A DNA stretch of 64,000 bases from Natronospirales bacterium (GTDB taxonomy: Bacteria > Pseudomonadota > Gammaproteobacteria > Natronospirales > REEB76). Below are positions 29,654 through 38,419 of this stretch, piece by piece (position 1 is the stretch's first letter; each line of letters begins with the position of its first letter). The notes below the pieces were generated by a model, which saw only the letters and a program-made list of their open reading frames with translations, was not told where the DNA came from and made no database searches. The stretch spans positions 1 to 64,000 of the forward strand of contig JAJYUH010000011.1 of assembly GCA_021792635.1 (NCBI GenBank), in the 5' to 3' direction. The position numbers and the translations under genes were made by a program.

Positions 29654-29718
29654 CCGGTCATGGGCGTGCACTGTCAAGTCAGCAATGCCACTGACATCAG
29701 CATGACCGGTTTGACAGT
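29654..29718. repeat. Interlocked inverted repeats upstream of the pirin gene
   Basis: CCGGTCATG (29654-29662) is matched by CATGACCGG (29701-29709), and ACTGTCAA (29670-29677) by TTGACAGT (29711-29718). The two pairs cross, so both cannot form as simple hairpins. A third pair, GTCAG/CTGAC (29678-29682 with 29691-29695), is nested. The arms have no mismatches. It lies between the GGDEF-EAL gene end and the pirin start. Confidence 0.75.
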
Positions 29719-29768
29719 CCCGGCGGGAGAGGGCGGCGGCGGAGCGGTATCGCCGCCACCGCTGTGAC

Positions 29769-31907
29769 TCACATACCTGTCTCGATCAGGGCCTGTGGGT
29801 GCAGTGCCGACGTCAGCGGCGGCAGGGGTGCACGCATCGCCAGGAGCCAGCGCTCGAAATCCCGGGCAGGCAGCGGCGGGCTGACCAGATAGCCCTGAAA
29901 GCCAAGGCAGCCCATGGCAGCGAGTGCCTGACGCTGCGCTTCGGTTTCCACGCCCTCCGCGATCACCTGCAGGTTCATGTGATAGGCCATGGCGATGATG
30001 GTTTCGATAAAGTTGTCTTTCGGCACCAGGCTCATTTCGCTGATGAAAATGCGGTCTATCTTGAGCTCGTGCAGCGGCAGTTTCTTGAGGGAGGCAAGTG
30101 CCGAGTAGCCGGAGCCGAAATCGTCAATGGAGAAGCGCACGCCGATGCCGCTCAACTCGCGGATGGTGCGTGCCACCTCGTCCATGTCCTGCAGCACCGC
30201 GTTCTCGGTAATCTCCAGCGTTAAGCGCTGGGGTTCGATGCCCGCCAACTGGATGGAGCGCCTTACCCTGTTTGCAAAACCGTGCGTGGCCAACTGCCAG
30301 GGGCTGACATTGAGCGACAGCCGTCTCGGGATCGGTATCCGTTCCTCATCCCAGGCGTGAATGCTGTTGCAGACGCTGTTCAGTACGTAGTCACCGATGG
30401 CATGGATCAGCCCGGTCTCCTCCGCCACCGGGATAAAATGCCGCGGCTCGATGAAACCGTGCTGCGGATGAAACCAGCGCAGCAGCGCCTCGGCGCCGGT
30501 CACCGTGCCGTCCATGTCCACTTGCGGCTGGTAGTAGAGTTTGAGTTCGCGCCGGTCGAGCGCGGCGCGCAATCCTTTCTCCACCACCAGCCGGCGGCTC
30601 GCGTCCGCCTGCATCTGCGAAGCAAACACAGCCGCGGTATTGCGCCCCGCGGCCTTGGCACTGTACAGCGCCATATCGGCCTGGCGGATGATGCTGCTTT
30701 CATCCGCGGCGCTGTCCGGGAATACGGTCACGCCGGTGCTGGCGCCGACGATGAGTTCGTGATGGCCGATGTGAAACGGGCGCACCAGACTGGCACTGAG
30801 CGCTTCGGCCGCGTGCAGCGCCCTGGCCGCGGCCTGCTCGCGGTCGCGTCCCAGGTTGCCCATGACCACGGCGAATTCGTCGCCGCCCAGACGGCTCACG
30901 CAGCGGCTTTCGGGCAACGCGCCGCGCAGACGTTCGGCGATGAGCTTGAGGAGCCCGTCCCCCACCTGGTGGCCCAGCGAATCGTTGATGGTCTTGAAGT
31001 GGTCCAGGTCGAGAAACACGATGGCGCCGTACTGGCCGGAAGCACGGTGATGGGCGAGGGCGCCGCGCAGTATCTTGCGCAACAGACGGCGGTTCGGCAG
31101 GTTGGTGAGGTAGTCGTGGTAGGCCATGTGCTGCAACTGGCTCTCCACCCGCTGCCGCCGCGCGGTTTCCGTCCGCAGGGCGCTCACGCTCTGCTTCAGT
31201 GCCGCCGCGCGCTCCTGCAGCTCGCGGCGCAGCGCGAAGCTCATCACCAACACCAGGATCAGGTACGCGAAGTCACCCAGCAGCACCGAGCGCAGGCCGA
31301 GTTGCACCACGATCTCATCGTGCAGGAATGTCGCGAGCTGTACCACCAGGAAAGCGGCGAGCGGAAGTGCTTTCTTCCATACCTTCGCCTGCCACGTGAC
31401 CGCACAGCGCCATAGCGCCCACAGGAAGACCGCATAGCAGGCGGCGTAGTAGAACGCCGCCAGGGGTGCGGGACTGCCCACGAAATCACTGAGTGTCTCG
31501 CCCCACGGTAACACCAGAGGGGCACGTTGCGTGATGGCCGAATACAGCAGGCTGTGGGGAGAAACCACATTGACCAGCAGCAGATTGCCGAACAACAGGC
31601 CGGCGCTGGTCAACCAGGGCCAGAGTTTGCGCAGCCCGGTGAACTCACCGATGAACCACACCGCCACGGGGTAGGTAAAGCACAGCAGCGCGACCCGGTA
31701 ACGTGCGATGCGGCTGGCGGCTGCGATGGAATGTGTCAGGTAGATCTGGGCGGTGAGCGCCACATAGGCGGAAATCAGCAGGCACAGCAGCCCGAAGGCC
31801 AGGAATCCGGGCTCACGGCGCTGGCCTGCACCGGCGATGGTGAAATGGATTCCCGCGAATAGCGAGATACCCGCTGCCATCCAGATCGCCGGTACAAACA
31901 GGTGCAT
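29769..31907 (-). CDS. Membrane diguanylate cyclase/phosphodiesterase (GGDEF-EAL)
   Basis: The 712-residue protein makes and/or breaks cyclic di-GMP. It has seven to eight hydrophobic segments at ~5-240 (a 7TM-type sensor), a short coiled coil (LQERAAALKQSVSALRTE), a GGDEF domain with an intact LGGDEFAVVMG (~residue 370) and an EAL domain with GAEALLRWF (~470) and DDFGSGYSALASL (~615). Both active sites look complete, so the net activity cannot be predicted. The gene is monocistronic and has no close partner in the window. Confidence 0.92.
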   Translation of the reverse strand: MHLFVPAIWMAAGISLFAGIHFTIAGAGQRREPGFLAFGLLCLLISAYVALTAQIYLTHSIAAASRIARYRVALLCFTYPVAVWFIGEFTGLRKLWPWLTSAGLLFGNLLLVNVVSPHSLLYSAITQRAPLVLPWGETLSDFVGSPAPLAAFYYAACYAVFLWALWRCAVTWQAKVWKKALPLAAFLVVQLATFLHDEIVVQLGLRSVLLGDFAYLILVLVMSFALRRELQERAAALKQSVSALRTETARRQRVESQLQHMAYHDYLTNLPNRRLLRKILRGALAHHRASGQYGAIVFLDLDHFKTINDSLGHQVGDGLLKLIAERLRGALPESRCVSRLGGDEFAVVMGNLGRDREQAAARALHAAEALSASLVRPFHIGHHELIVGASTGVTVFPDSAADESSIIRQADMALYSAKAAGRNTAAVFASQMQADASRRLVVEKGLRAALDRRELKLYYQPQVDMDGTVTGAEALLRWFHPQHGFIEPRHFIPVAEETGLIHAIGDYVLNSVCNSIHAWDEERIPIPRRLSLNVSPWQLATHGFANRVRRSIQLAGIEPQRLTLEITENAVLQDMDEVARTIRELSGIGVRFSIDDFGSGYSALASLKKLPLHELKIDRIFISEMSLVPKDNFIETIIAMAYHMNLQVIAEGVETEAQRQALAAMGCLGFQGYLVSPPLPARDFERWLLAMRAPLPPLTSALHPQALIETGM

Positions 31908-32124
31908 CGCTGGTCTGTGGCCCCCCGGCGGACTTAATGTGCCATCGTGCGCGCGCCAATCCTAGCCTAATCCGGCTGCTCTGCACAGAGGCGCAAGGGG
32001 TCTTGTCCGGATGAAACCGCGCGGCGGCGCACGGCGGAAATACGCCGCGGCATCATGCTCCCTGCCCCGTGGCCAAGCCGGTAATGGCGTCCCCCCTGTT
32101 TTGCAAAGAGAGCCGGTTGCCGGC

Positions 32125-32232
32125 TCAGAAACCCCGGGACTCTTTCTTAGCCCTTTTCTCGGCCCGCTTTTCCTTGATGGTCTTCGCGGGTTTCTTCTTG
32201 TTTTCTTTCTTTCTGTCCATGCCCTTGCTCAT
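32125..32232 (-). CDS. Very small, highly basic conserved protein
   Basis: The 35-residue product MSKGMDRKKENKKKPAKTIK... ends RAKKESRGF; 17 residues are Lys or Arg. GGGAG lies 9-13 bases upstream of the ATG. A longer open frame from 32466 exists, but its upstream part looks noncoding and the short start has the better ribosome site. I recall short proteins of this form (MSKG-DRKKE-KKPAKT-KEKRA) in other proteobacteria, without a known role; nucleic acid binding is a guess from charge. Confidence 0.6.
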   Translation of the reverse strand: MSKGMDRKKENKKKPAKTIKEKRAEKRAKKESRGF

Positions 32233-32524
32233 GAGTTTCACTCCCACAGTCGAGGTGGATGGGTAAGCGGATACGTTCGGGCGGCTGTTCTGTCCGCTCC
32301 AGCGTACTGCGTATGCAGTATAGGCAATGCGCGTATCCCTTCCAAGAGCGCCCGGCAGCAGGTCTTGCGGAGCGGCTTCACCGGCCGGGGCGGAAAATCC
32401 GCCGCTCATCACCCTCCAACATGAACCGGGTGTTAAATATCGTCCACCTCCGCTCGCCACCCGCATTGCAGAGTAGAGTCAATTCTGTAATCACAGAGTA
32501 GATTCAATCTCAGGCAGGTGCTTT

Positions 32525-32812
32525 ATGAACAGGATGCGGACAAAAACCTTACATGGAATACGTATGCTGGCAGTGTTGCTGCTTCTGGCATTGGCGGGTT
32601 GTGCGATGGTGCCGAGCCGCTCCGGCATGTACCGACCCGATCCGCAGGCGTATTACGGATATGGCTGGAATGGCGGCTTTTCGCCGTGGAACTATGGATG
32701 GGGCCCGGGAATATACGGCATGGGCGGTTTATATCTCGGCGGCGGCGAGGACAACATGGACGGTGGAGACAACGAAGACGCTGGCGATAACGGCGATGGC
32801 GGAAGACGCTAA
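32525..32812 (+). CDS. Small Gly/Tyr-rich lipoprotein
   Basis: The 95-residue product has a lipoprotein signal (MLAVLLLLALAGCAMV) with the lipobox LAGC. The mature part is rich in Gly, Tyr and Trp (YGYGWNGGFSPWNYGWGPG) and then becomes acidic with an Asp/Asn/Gly tail (GGDNEDAGDNGDGG). The residue after the lipid Cys is Ala, so it is likely to be sorted to the outer membrane. The family is not recognised. Confidence 0.7.
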   Translation: MNRMRTKTLHGIRMLAVLLLLALAGCAMVPSRSGMYRPDPQAYYGYGWNGGFSPWNYGWGPGIYGMGGLYLGGGEDNMDGGDNEDAGDNGDGGRR

Positions 32813-32814
32813 CC

Positions 32815-33033
32815 ATGCCGCCCGGCAGGAGTGAGTCCGAGAATGCGCACCTCCGCATCGGCCTTGAACCGATGCGTTGCCCGGGTGCCGGTGAGGTGGC
32901 GCGCAGCCTGTGTGCGTGCCGGAGGAGGGTGCAATGTGCGCAATGCCGCGGCGGATCGTGCAGCCCCGGCGGGCAGGCGTGGGGATTGTGCGGCGGCCCG
33001 CACGGATGTAAATGGTGCGGTGGGTTGAGGTAA
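32815..33033 (+). CDS. Possible Cys-rich small protein (weak)
   Basis: An open frame of 72 codons starts 2 bases after the lipoprotein stop. Its C-terminal 50 residues hold nine Cys (SLCACRRRVQCAQCRG, then GGPHGCKWCGG). No clear ribosome site lies in front, though coupling to the lipoprotein is possible. Frames rich in TGC/TGT can arise by chance in GC-rich DNA, so this is only a candidate. Confidence 0.25.
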   Translation: MPPGRSESENAHLRIGLEPMRCPGAGEVARSLCACRRRVQCAQCRGGSCSPGGQAWGLCGGPHGCKWCGGLR

Positions 33034-33095
33034 ACTTCTCCGCCGTCGCTCCGGCCTGTATCACAACCTTTCCATCCGCGTGGAGATATTCAGCC

Positions 33096-33599
33096 ATGTC
33101 CCTATCCATGTATCAGGCGTCGGTGCCGGTGTTTACCCGCATGCTGGCCAATCTTTCGGCGGTTCTCAAAAAGGGTGAGACCCATGCCCAGGCGAAGAAG
33201 ATTGATCCCGCCGTGTTCATCAATGCGCGGCTCTGCCCCGACATGTTTCCGCTGGTGCGCCAGGTGCAGATCGCGACCGACCAGGCCAAGGGCTGCGCCT
33301 CGCGGCTCGCGGGCCGGGAACCGCCTGGCTACGAGGACAAGGAGCAGACCTTTGCCGAGCTTTACGCCCGCATTGACAGGACCCTCGCCCACCTCAGGAG
33401 CTTCCAGCCGGCGCAGATAGACGGCTCCGAAGAGCGGCGTGTGGAACTGAAAATGCGCGACAAGACGGTGGTGCTCAAGGGCCAGGAGTATCTGCTGGAA
33501 CGCGTGTATCCGAATTTCTTTTTCCATGTCACCACCGCTTATGCCATCCTGCGCCATAACGGCGTGGAGATCGGCAAAGGCGATTACCTGGGCCTGTAA
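33096..33599 (+). CDS. DUF1993 family protein
   Basis: The 167-residue product MSLSMYQASVPVFTRMLANL... is a typical DUF1993 protein, a four-helix-bundle family related in fold to DinB; its function is unknown. It contains ARLCPDMFPLVRQVQIATDQAKG and ends AYAILRHNGVEIGKGDYLG. ATG 33096 has GGAG 11 bases upstream and is the family start; a longer frame from 33012 is not supported. Confidence 0.88.
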   Translation: MSLSMYQASVPVFTRMLANLSAVLKKGETHAQAKKIDPAVFINARLCPDMFPLVRQVQIATDQAKGCASRLAGREPPGYEDKEQTFAELYARIDRTLAHLRSFQPAQIDGSEERRVELKMRDKTVVLKGQEYLLERVYPNFFFHVTTAYAILRHNGVEIGKGDYLGL

Positions 33600-33600
33600 T

Positions 33601-33677
33601 CCGTCGCGATGGGCTTTCAAGAATCGCGGCCGGGACCTGTCTGCGTGCACCGCACCGGCAGGTGACCGCTCCCACAA
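33601..33677 (-). repeat. Dispersed GTGGGAGC-type repeat
   Basis: On the minus strand the unit reads TTGTGGGAGCGGT at 33677, then CCCGGCCGCGATTCTTGAAAG and CGCGACGG at its end. It shares GTGGGAGCGGT and CGCGACGGAT with the unit at 23316-23346. It lies in the DUF1993-apt intergenic space. Confidence 0.55.
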
Positions 33678-33797
33678 TGGATTTGTGGATTTCGTAGCAG
33701 CGGCGACAATCGCCGCGACGCAATCGCCCAGGGGGAAACCCGTGATTCGCGCCGTTTCCCGTCAAGGCGGCGCGATACCCCATGGGTATCACCCTGT

Positions 33798-34313
33798 TCA
33801 GTAATGCAGCAGCGAGTGGACCGAGTAGCGGGGCAGTTTCCCGCGCCCGGCGAGGGCATCGAGTTCCACCACGAAGGCACAGGCTGCGATCTTCGCCCCG
33901 AGTTTTTCGATCAGTGCGCAACTCGCCGATGCGGTGCCCCCGGTGGCAAGTACATCGTCCACCACCAGGACCCGGTCTTCGGCGCCGAGAGCGTCCACGT
34001 GTACCTCCAGGCGTTCGGATCCGTACTCGAGGTCGTAGGAAATGCTGTGGACGTCATAGGGCAGCTTGCCGGGTTTGCGCAGAGGGACAAAACCTACCCC
34101 CAGTTCCCAAGCCGCCAGGGCGCCGAAGATGAACCCGCGCGCCTCCATGCCGACCACCGCGGTGAGCGCGTCCTTGAAGAACGGGTGCACCAGCTCGTGC
34201 ACCGCCAGACGCAGCGCCGCCGGATCCCGCACCAGGGGCGTGATGTCCCGGTACACCACCCCCGGTTTTGGGAAATCCGGGATGTTGCGAATTTTCGCCC
34301 GCAGTCGTTCCAC
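33798..34313 (-). CDS. apt: Adenine phosphoribosyltransferase
   Basis: Apt salvages adenine to AMP with PRPP. The 171-residue product has the Apt start VERLRAKIRNIPDFPKPGV, MEARGFIFGALAAWEL, and the PRPP-binding motif VLVVDDVLATGGTA. GTG 34313 is chosen because GAGGAGG precedes it and it fits family length; the frame is open 25 codons further upstream. It is monocistronic. Confidence 0.94.
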   Translation of the reverse strand: MERLRAKIRNIPDFPKPGVVYRDITPLVRDPAALRLAVHELVHPFFKDALTAVVGMEARGFIFGALAAWELGVGFVPLRKPGKLPYDVHSISYDLEYGSERLEVHVDALGAEDRVLVVDDVLATGGTASASCALIEKLGAKIAACAFVVELDALAGRGKLPRYSVHSLLHY

Positions 34314-34767
34314 CGTCCGCCTCCTCTTCGTGATGCCCCCGACCCGGCATCGGACTATCCGGGCCGCCGTCGCCGCACAGCATAGCAATGAACGGGATCG
34401 GGCTCGATATCCCGCAGGGCCCGACCGCCGGCGCGGTCCGCGTTTGGGCCGGGATAAAACCTATGGGATGCCAGGGCCTGCACGGCAGGTAAAAAAACCG
34501 AACTGATCGGTGGCATGCACCCGGAGAAAATGATTGCCTCGGCGCAAACCACGGCGAAAGGAATATACGTCGCTGGCGCGAGTGGCCGAGACGCCGGCCT
34601 GCCTGTGCGTCGCACGCAGACAGGCAGCGCGCAAGCAGGCACGCAGACAGGGACCGTACCTGCCGCCTGCCTGCCGCAGGCAGGTTACGAGCGACGCGAC
34701 GCAATCGGCACGATCGCTTCTGCGTGTGAATCCCCGTACGCCGGATACTGCGTCTACAATTGGCGGT
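34314..34767. other. Intergenic stretch with palindromes between apt and the GIY-YIG gene
   Basis: No convincing gene lies in these 454 bases. The right half holds two strong palindromes: CTGCCTGT-GCGT (34599-34610) with ACGC-AG-ACAGGCAG (34614-34627), and CCTGCCTGC (34666-34674) with GCAGGCAGG (34676-34684). A third copy-like piece, GCAGGCACGCAGACAGG, lies at 34635-34651. They look like a small REP-type element. Confidence 0.6.
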
Positions 34768-35040
34768 ATGCGCAGCAAAGGCCGGCCTTATTATGTGTAC
34801 CTCCTGGAATGCCGCGGCGGGCGGCTGTACACCGGCATCACCACCGATCTTGCGCGGCGGTTGAAAGAGCATCGCGGCGGAGCGCGCGGCGCGAAATTCA
34901 CCCGCGCACATCCGCCGGCGAAACTGCTGGCCGCGCGGCGGGTTCCCGGCCGTTCCGCGGCGCTCAGGCTGGAAGCGGCGCTGAAGAAGCTGCGCCGCGC
35001 ACGCAAGCTGGCCTGGGCGGTGGCACAGGGATTCCAATGA
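34768..35040 (+). CDS. GIY-YIG nuclease-domain protein (YhbQ-like)
   Basis: The 90-residue protein starts RSKGRPYYVYLLECRGGRLYTGIT, where YVY and YTG form the GIY-YIG core, followed by the Arg of DLARRLKEHRGG and the Asn/Lys region. It is a single-domain member of the UPF0213 group; E. coli YhbQ is the usual reference, with proposed DNA nuclease activity. ATG 34768 is chosen to match the family start; upstream sequence is the palindrome region. Confidence 0.88.
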   Translation: MRSKGRPYYVYLLECRGGRLYTGITTDLARRLKEHRGGARGAKFTRAHPPAKLLAARRVPGRSAALRLEAALKKLRRARKLAWAVAQGFQ

Positions 35041-35236
35041 TGCCGACACCTGCGGCTGCGCGGCTCAGTCCCCGGAGCAGGCGACCCCGGGCGGCGGATG
35101 GTGTGCATGCAACGGCGCTGTGAATGCCGCCCGGATGCGGTGGCTTGAAGCCATGGCACGGAGATTTTTGACCGCATCATTGCCGGCAGCGCTGGATGGC
35201 AGCGTCCGTCCGCAGAAGTTCGTGCAGGTGCGGGCT

Positions 35237-35923
35237 TCAACCTGCACGCGCACGGTAGCATGCGAGCATCGCTTCCAGCGAAATCTCGCGGGTCTCCTCA
35301 AAGCGCCGCTCCAGTTCTTGGAGGTCATGGATACGGTCTATGCGGAAGTTACGGAAGTCGTTTCGCAGTTCACACCAGGCCGCCAGCGTCCAGACCGAGC
35401 CCCAGAAGAACAGCCCCAGCGGGCGGACGCTGCGCTCGGAGAGCTGACCGTCCTCCCGCGCGTAGCCGAGCGTGAGCACGCGACGCTCGTTGATGGCGCC
35501 GCGCAGCCGGTCGAGCAATGGGGTGTGCCGGGCGTAGGCGTGGAAGCCGGGGGCGAACAGGCGGGTGTCGCCGAATTTGTCCTTGAGCTTCGGCGGCAGC
35601 GCGTGCTCGATCTTGACGAGTGCCTCTTCGGCCGCCTCGGCCAGCGCGTTGCCGCCCCAGGCCTTCACCAGGCGCGCGCCGGTAACCAGGGCCTCCATCT
35701 CTTCGGGGCTGAACATCAGGGGAGGAAGGTGGAAGCCGGCGCGCAACCTGTAGCCGACGCCGGCTTCCCCTTCAATGGGCACGCCCGAGAGCATCAGGTC
35801 CTGCACGTCGCGATAGACCGTGCGCTCCGAGACCCGCAGCCGCTCGGCGAGCTGCCGCGCCGTGACCAGCCGCCCGCCCTGCAAATACTGGGTGATTTGA
35901 AACAGGCGGTCGGCGCGTCGCAC
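35237..35923 (-). CDS. WYL-domain transcriptional regulator (YafY-like)
   Basis: The 228-residue protein has an N-terminal helix-turn-helix (RLVTARQLAERLRVSERTVYRDVQDL) and a C-terminal WYL-type domain (~130-215, with RPLGLFFWGSVWTLAAWCELRNDFRNFRIDRI). Such regulators sense ligands through the WYL domain. It lies 22 bases downstream of the VOC protein gene on the same strand, so it probably controls that gene or is its partner. Confidence 0.88.
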   Translation of the reverse strand: MRRADRLFQITQYLQGGRLVTARQLAERLRVSERTVYRDVQDLMLSGVPIEGEAGVGYRLRAGFHLPPLMFSPEEMEALVTGARLVKAWGGNALAEAAEEALVKIEHALPPKLKDKFGDTRLFAPGFHAYARHTPLLDRLRGAINERRVLTLGYAREDGQLSERSVRPLGLFFWGSVWTLAAWCELRNDFRNFRIDRIHDLQELERRFEETREISLEAMLACYRARAG

Positions 35924-35945
35924 GCGGGGTGCTCCCGGTCGGTTG

Positions 35946-36323
35946 TCAGTCGAGGGAGTGTAGCCCGATACGGTTGCCTTCAGTGTCGCGGATCACGGCG
36001 AAATGTCCCATGTCCGGCCCCAGGGCGGTCTTGCCGGTAAGTACCTTGCCACCGGCGTTCCAGACCCGTTCCAGCGCCTGGTCCACTCCGTCCTTCACCA
36101 GCAGAAAGATGTTGTTGCCGTCCATGCCGGGTTTGAGGTACGGGGCTTCGGTGACCGCGCCGCCGACGCCGCCTTCCTCATGGGGGAAGATGCCCATGCG
36201 CTCGCCGAGCATGGTTTCCTCCCTGAGCTGGGTGTTGAGTACACTGCTGTAGAACCTGACGGCCCGCTGGAAGTCCGCGGCCGGGATTTGGAACCAGGTG
36301 ATGGCGCTGGTGTTCTTGCTCAT
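35946..36323 (-). CDS. VOC-family (glyoxalase/bleomycin resistance) protein
   Basis: The 125-residue product is a single VOC unit of two beta-alpha-beta-beta-beta motifs: ITWFQIPAADFQRAVRFYSSVL at the start, and GHFAVIRDTEGNRIGLHSLD at the end. Related small proteins are often called PhnB-like or lactoylglutathione lyase-like; the substrate is unknown. GGAGAG precedes the ATG. It forms an apparent operon with the WYL regulator. Confidence 0.88.
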   Translation of the reverse strand: MSKNTSAITWFQIPAADFQRAVRFYSSVLNTQLREETMLGERMGIFPHEEGGVGGAVTEAPYLKPGMDGNNIFLLVKDGVDQALERVWNAGGKVLTGKTALGPDMGHFAVIRDTEGNRIGLHSLD

Positions 36324-36473
36324 GTCTGCTCTCCTCGTGTGGGGTTGGGGAGGTTGCAGTCTCCGCCACCCCTGCTGACAGCGTGGTGTCAGGAGGGTGA
36401 CGCCGCGGGCTCAACGGTTTGACACGGCCGCCGCCCTGTCCGAGAGTGACCGGGGAAAATATGCGGAGATGCG

Positions 36474-38075
36474 ATGCAGGAGTTCGACTACGTCATCGTC
36501 GGCGGCGGCTCGGCGGGCTGTGTCGTGGCAAGCCGCCTGTCGGAAGATCCGCATGTGCGCGTCTGTCTGCTGGAGGCGGGCGGCACAGGGCGCGGCGCCC
36601 TGGTGCGGGTGCCGCTCGGCATGGTGCTCACGGTGCCCGCGCCGTTCATCAACTGGGGATTCAAAAGCGTGCCGCAGCGGGAACTGAACGGCCGGCGGCT
36701 GTACCAGCCCCGCGGCCGCGTCCTCGGCGGTTCCAGCGCCATCAACGCTATGATCTACACCCGCGGCCACGCGGCCGACTATGACGCCTGGGCGGCGGCC
36801 GGCAATCCCGGCTGGTCTTGGGCGGAGGTGCTGCCTTACTTCAAGCGCGCGGAGGCGAACGCGCGCTTGCGCGATGAATATCACGGCGCAGACGGACCGC
36901 TGCCGGTGAGCGATTCGTTCACGGACAATCCCATGCATCAGGTGTTCCTGGATGCGGCGCAGCAGGCAGGTTTTGCAATCGCGCCGGATTTCAACGGCGC
37001 CCGGCAGGAAGGCGTGGGTGTGTACCAGGTCACGCAGCGTGCGGGCGAGCGCTGGAGCGCGGCACGTGCCTATCTCGAGCCGCATTTGTCGCGGCCCAAT
37101 CTCGCGGTGCTGACCGGTGCACGGGCGCGGCGCGTATTGTTCTCCGGCCGGCGCGCGACCGGCATCGAATACCGCCGCGGCGGGCAAGTGGAAACCGCGG
37201 GCGCATGCGCCGAGGTGATCCTGAGTGCCGGTACTTTTCAGTCGCCGCAACTGCTGTTGCTCTCGGGCATCGGCGACGGGGAAGCGTTGCGGCACCACGG
37301 CATTGAGGTCAGGCAACATTTGCCGGGTGTCGGCGCCAACCTGCAGGACCACCTGGACTACACACTCATTCACCGGGCGCGCAGCCTGGACCTCATCGGC
37401 GCCTCGCCGCGGGGCATGGCCCGGTTCCTGCGCGAGATCCGTCGTTACCGCCGTGAGCGGCGCGGCATGCTCGCCAGCAACGTGGCGGAGGCGGGCGGCT
37501 TCCTCAGAACCGACGCCACGCTGCCGCGGCCTGACGTGCAACTGCATTTCTGCGTGGCCGTCGTGCACCGCCACGGTCGTACCCTGCAGCACCTGTGGCA
37601 CGGTTACTCGCTGCATGTATGCGTGCTGCGTCCCCACAGCCGCGGGCGGGTGACGCTCGCGAATGCCGCTCCCGAAACCGCGCCGCTCATTGACCCCGCC
37701 TATCTCAGCGATCCGCGTGATTTGGATGTCATGGTGCTTGGCTTCCGGCTCGCGCGCCGTATCCTGGAGGCACCGGCGTTTACCCCATACCGTACCCAAG
37801 AACTGTTCAGCGCCGGCGCGGAGAGCGATGCGGATATCCGCACCCTGATCCGCGCCCGGGCGGAGACCATTTATCATCCGGTGGGGAGCTGCCGCATGGG
37901 CGGCGACCATGACGCGGTGGTGGATGCAACACTCAGGGTGCGGGGCGTCGAGAATCTGCGGGTGGTGGATGCCTCCATCATGCCCACGCTCATCGGCGGC
38001 AACACCCACGCGCCCGCGGTGATGATCGCCGAGAAAGCGGCTGATTTCATTCGTCAGCCATCAGAGGCGGGATAA
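36474..38075 (+). CDS. GMC-family FAD oxidoreductase
   Basis: The 533-residue protein belongs to the choline dehydrogenase/alcohol dehydrogenase GMC family. It has the FAD-binding motif DYVIVGGGSAGCVVASRLSE at 5-24, GMC signature 1 near residue 82 (GRVLGGSSAINAMIYTRGH), signature 2 near 255 (AGTFQSPQLLLLSGIG), and the C-terminal active-site region HPVGSCRMGG plus GNTHAPAVMIAEKAADFI. Many relatives act on alcohols, aldehydes or choline; the substrate is open. A racemase remnant follows 6 bases after its stop. Confidence 0.92.
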   Translation: MQEFDYVIVGGGSAGCVVASRLSEDPHVRVCLLEAGGTGRGALVRVPLGMVLTVPAPFINWGFKSVPQRELNGRRLYQPRGRVLGGSSAINAMIYTRGHAADYDAWAAAGNPGWSWAEVLPYFKRAEANARLRDEYHGADGPLPVSDSFTDNPMHQVFLDAAQQAGFAIAPDFNGARQEGVGVYQVTQRAGERWSAARAYLEPHLSRPNLAVLTGARARRVLFSGRRATGIEYRRGGQVETAGACAEVILSAGTFQSPQLLLLSGIGDGEALRHHGIEVRQHLPGVGANLQDHLDYTLIHRARSLDLIGASPRGMARFLREIRRYRRERRGMLASNVAEAGGFLRTDATLPRPDVQLHFCVAVVHRHGRTLQHLWHGYSLHVCVLRPHSRGRVTLANAAPETAPLIDPAYLSDPRDLDVMVLGFRLARRILEAPAFTPYRTQELFSAGAESDADIRTLIRARAETIYHPVGSCRMGGDHDAVVDATLRVRGVENLRVVDASIMPTLIGGNTHAPAVMIAEKAADFIRQPSEAG

Positions 38076-38081
38076 ATATTC

Positions 38082-38327
38082 ATGAAAACTCTCGGCCTCA
38101 TCATCATTTTCGAGGAACTGTGCAAGGGCGAGGTACGGTCGGCTTCGCGGGAGATGTTTTTCAGGGTGATTGCGCGTCTCGCGGCGGCGGGCGCGCAGGG
38201 CGCGGTCCTGGGCTGTACCGAGTTCACGCTGTTCGACGCCGGTGCGGAGGCGGGCATGCCGCCGTTCGATACCACCGAGATTCACGCACGCGCGGCGGTG
38301 GACTGGGCCCTGGGCGCCGGCGCCTAA
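38082..38327 (+). pseudogene. Asp/Glu racemase remnant with internal deletion
   Basis: The open frame encodes 81 residues. The first seven (MKTLGLI) match the start of aspartate/glutamate racemases of the YgeA type, and the next residues jump directly to IIFEELCKGEVRSASREMF and then GAQGAVLGCTEFTLF and PPFDTTEIHARAAVDWAL, the C-terminal third. About 150 residues, including the first catalytic Cys, are missing without a frame break. The second catalytic Cys remains in GCTE. The remnant cannot be an active racemase. It follows the GMC gene closely. Confidence 0.8.
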
Positions 38328-38419
38328 TCGGGCGGGTGACCTTCCCCGCGCCGGCAGGGCCAACGAGAAGCGGCAACGAGACGGGATTTCCGCACGGGGC
38401 GGAAATGCCGGCGCAGAAA

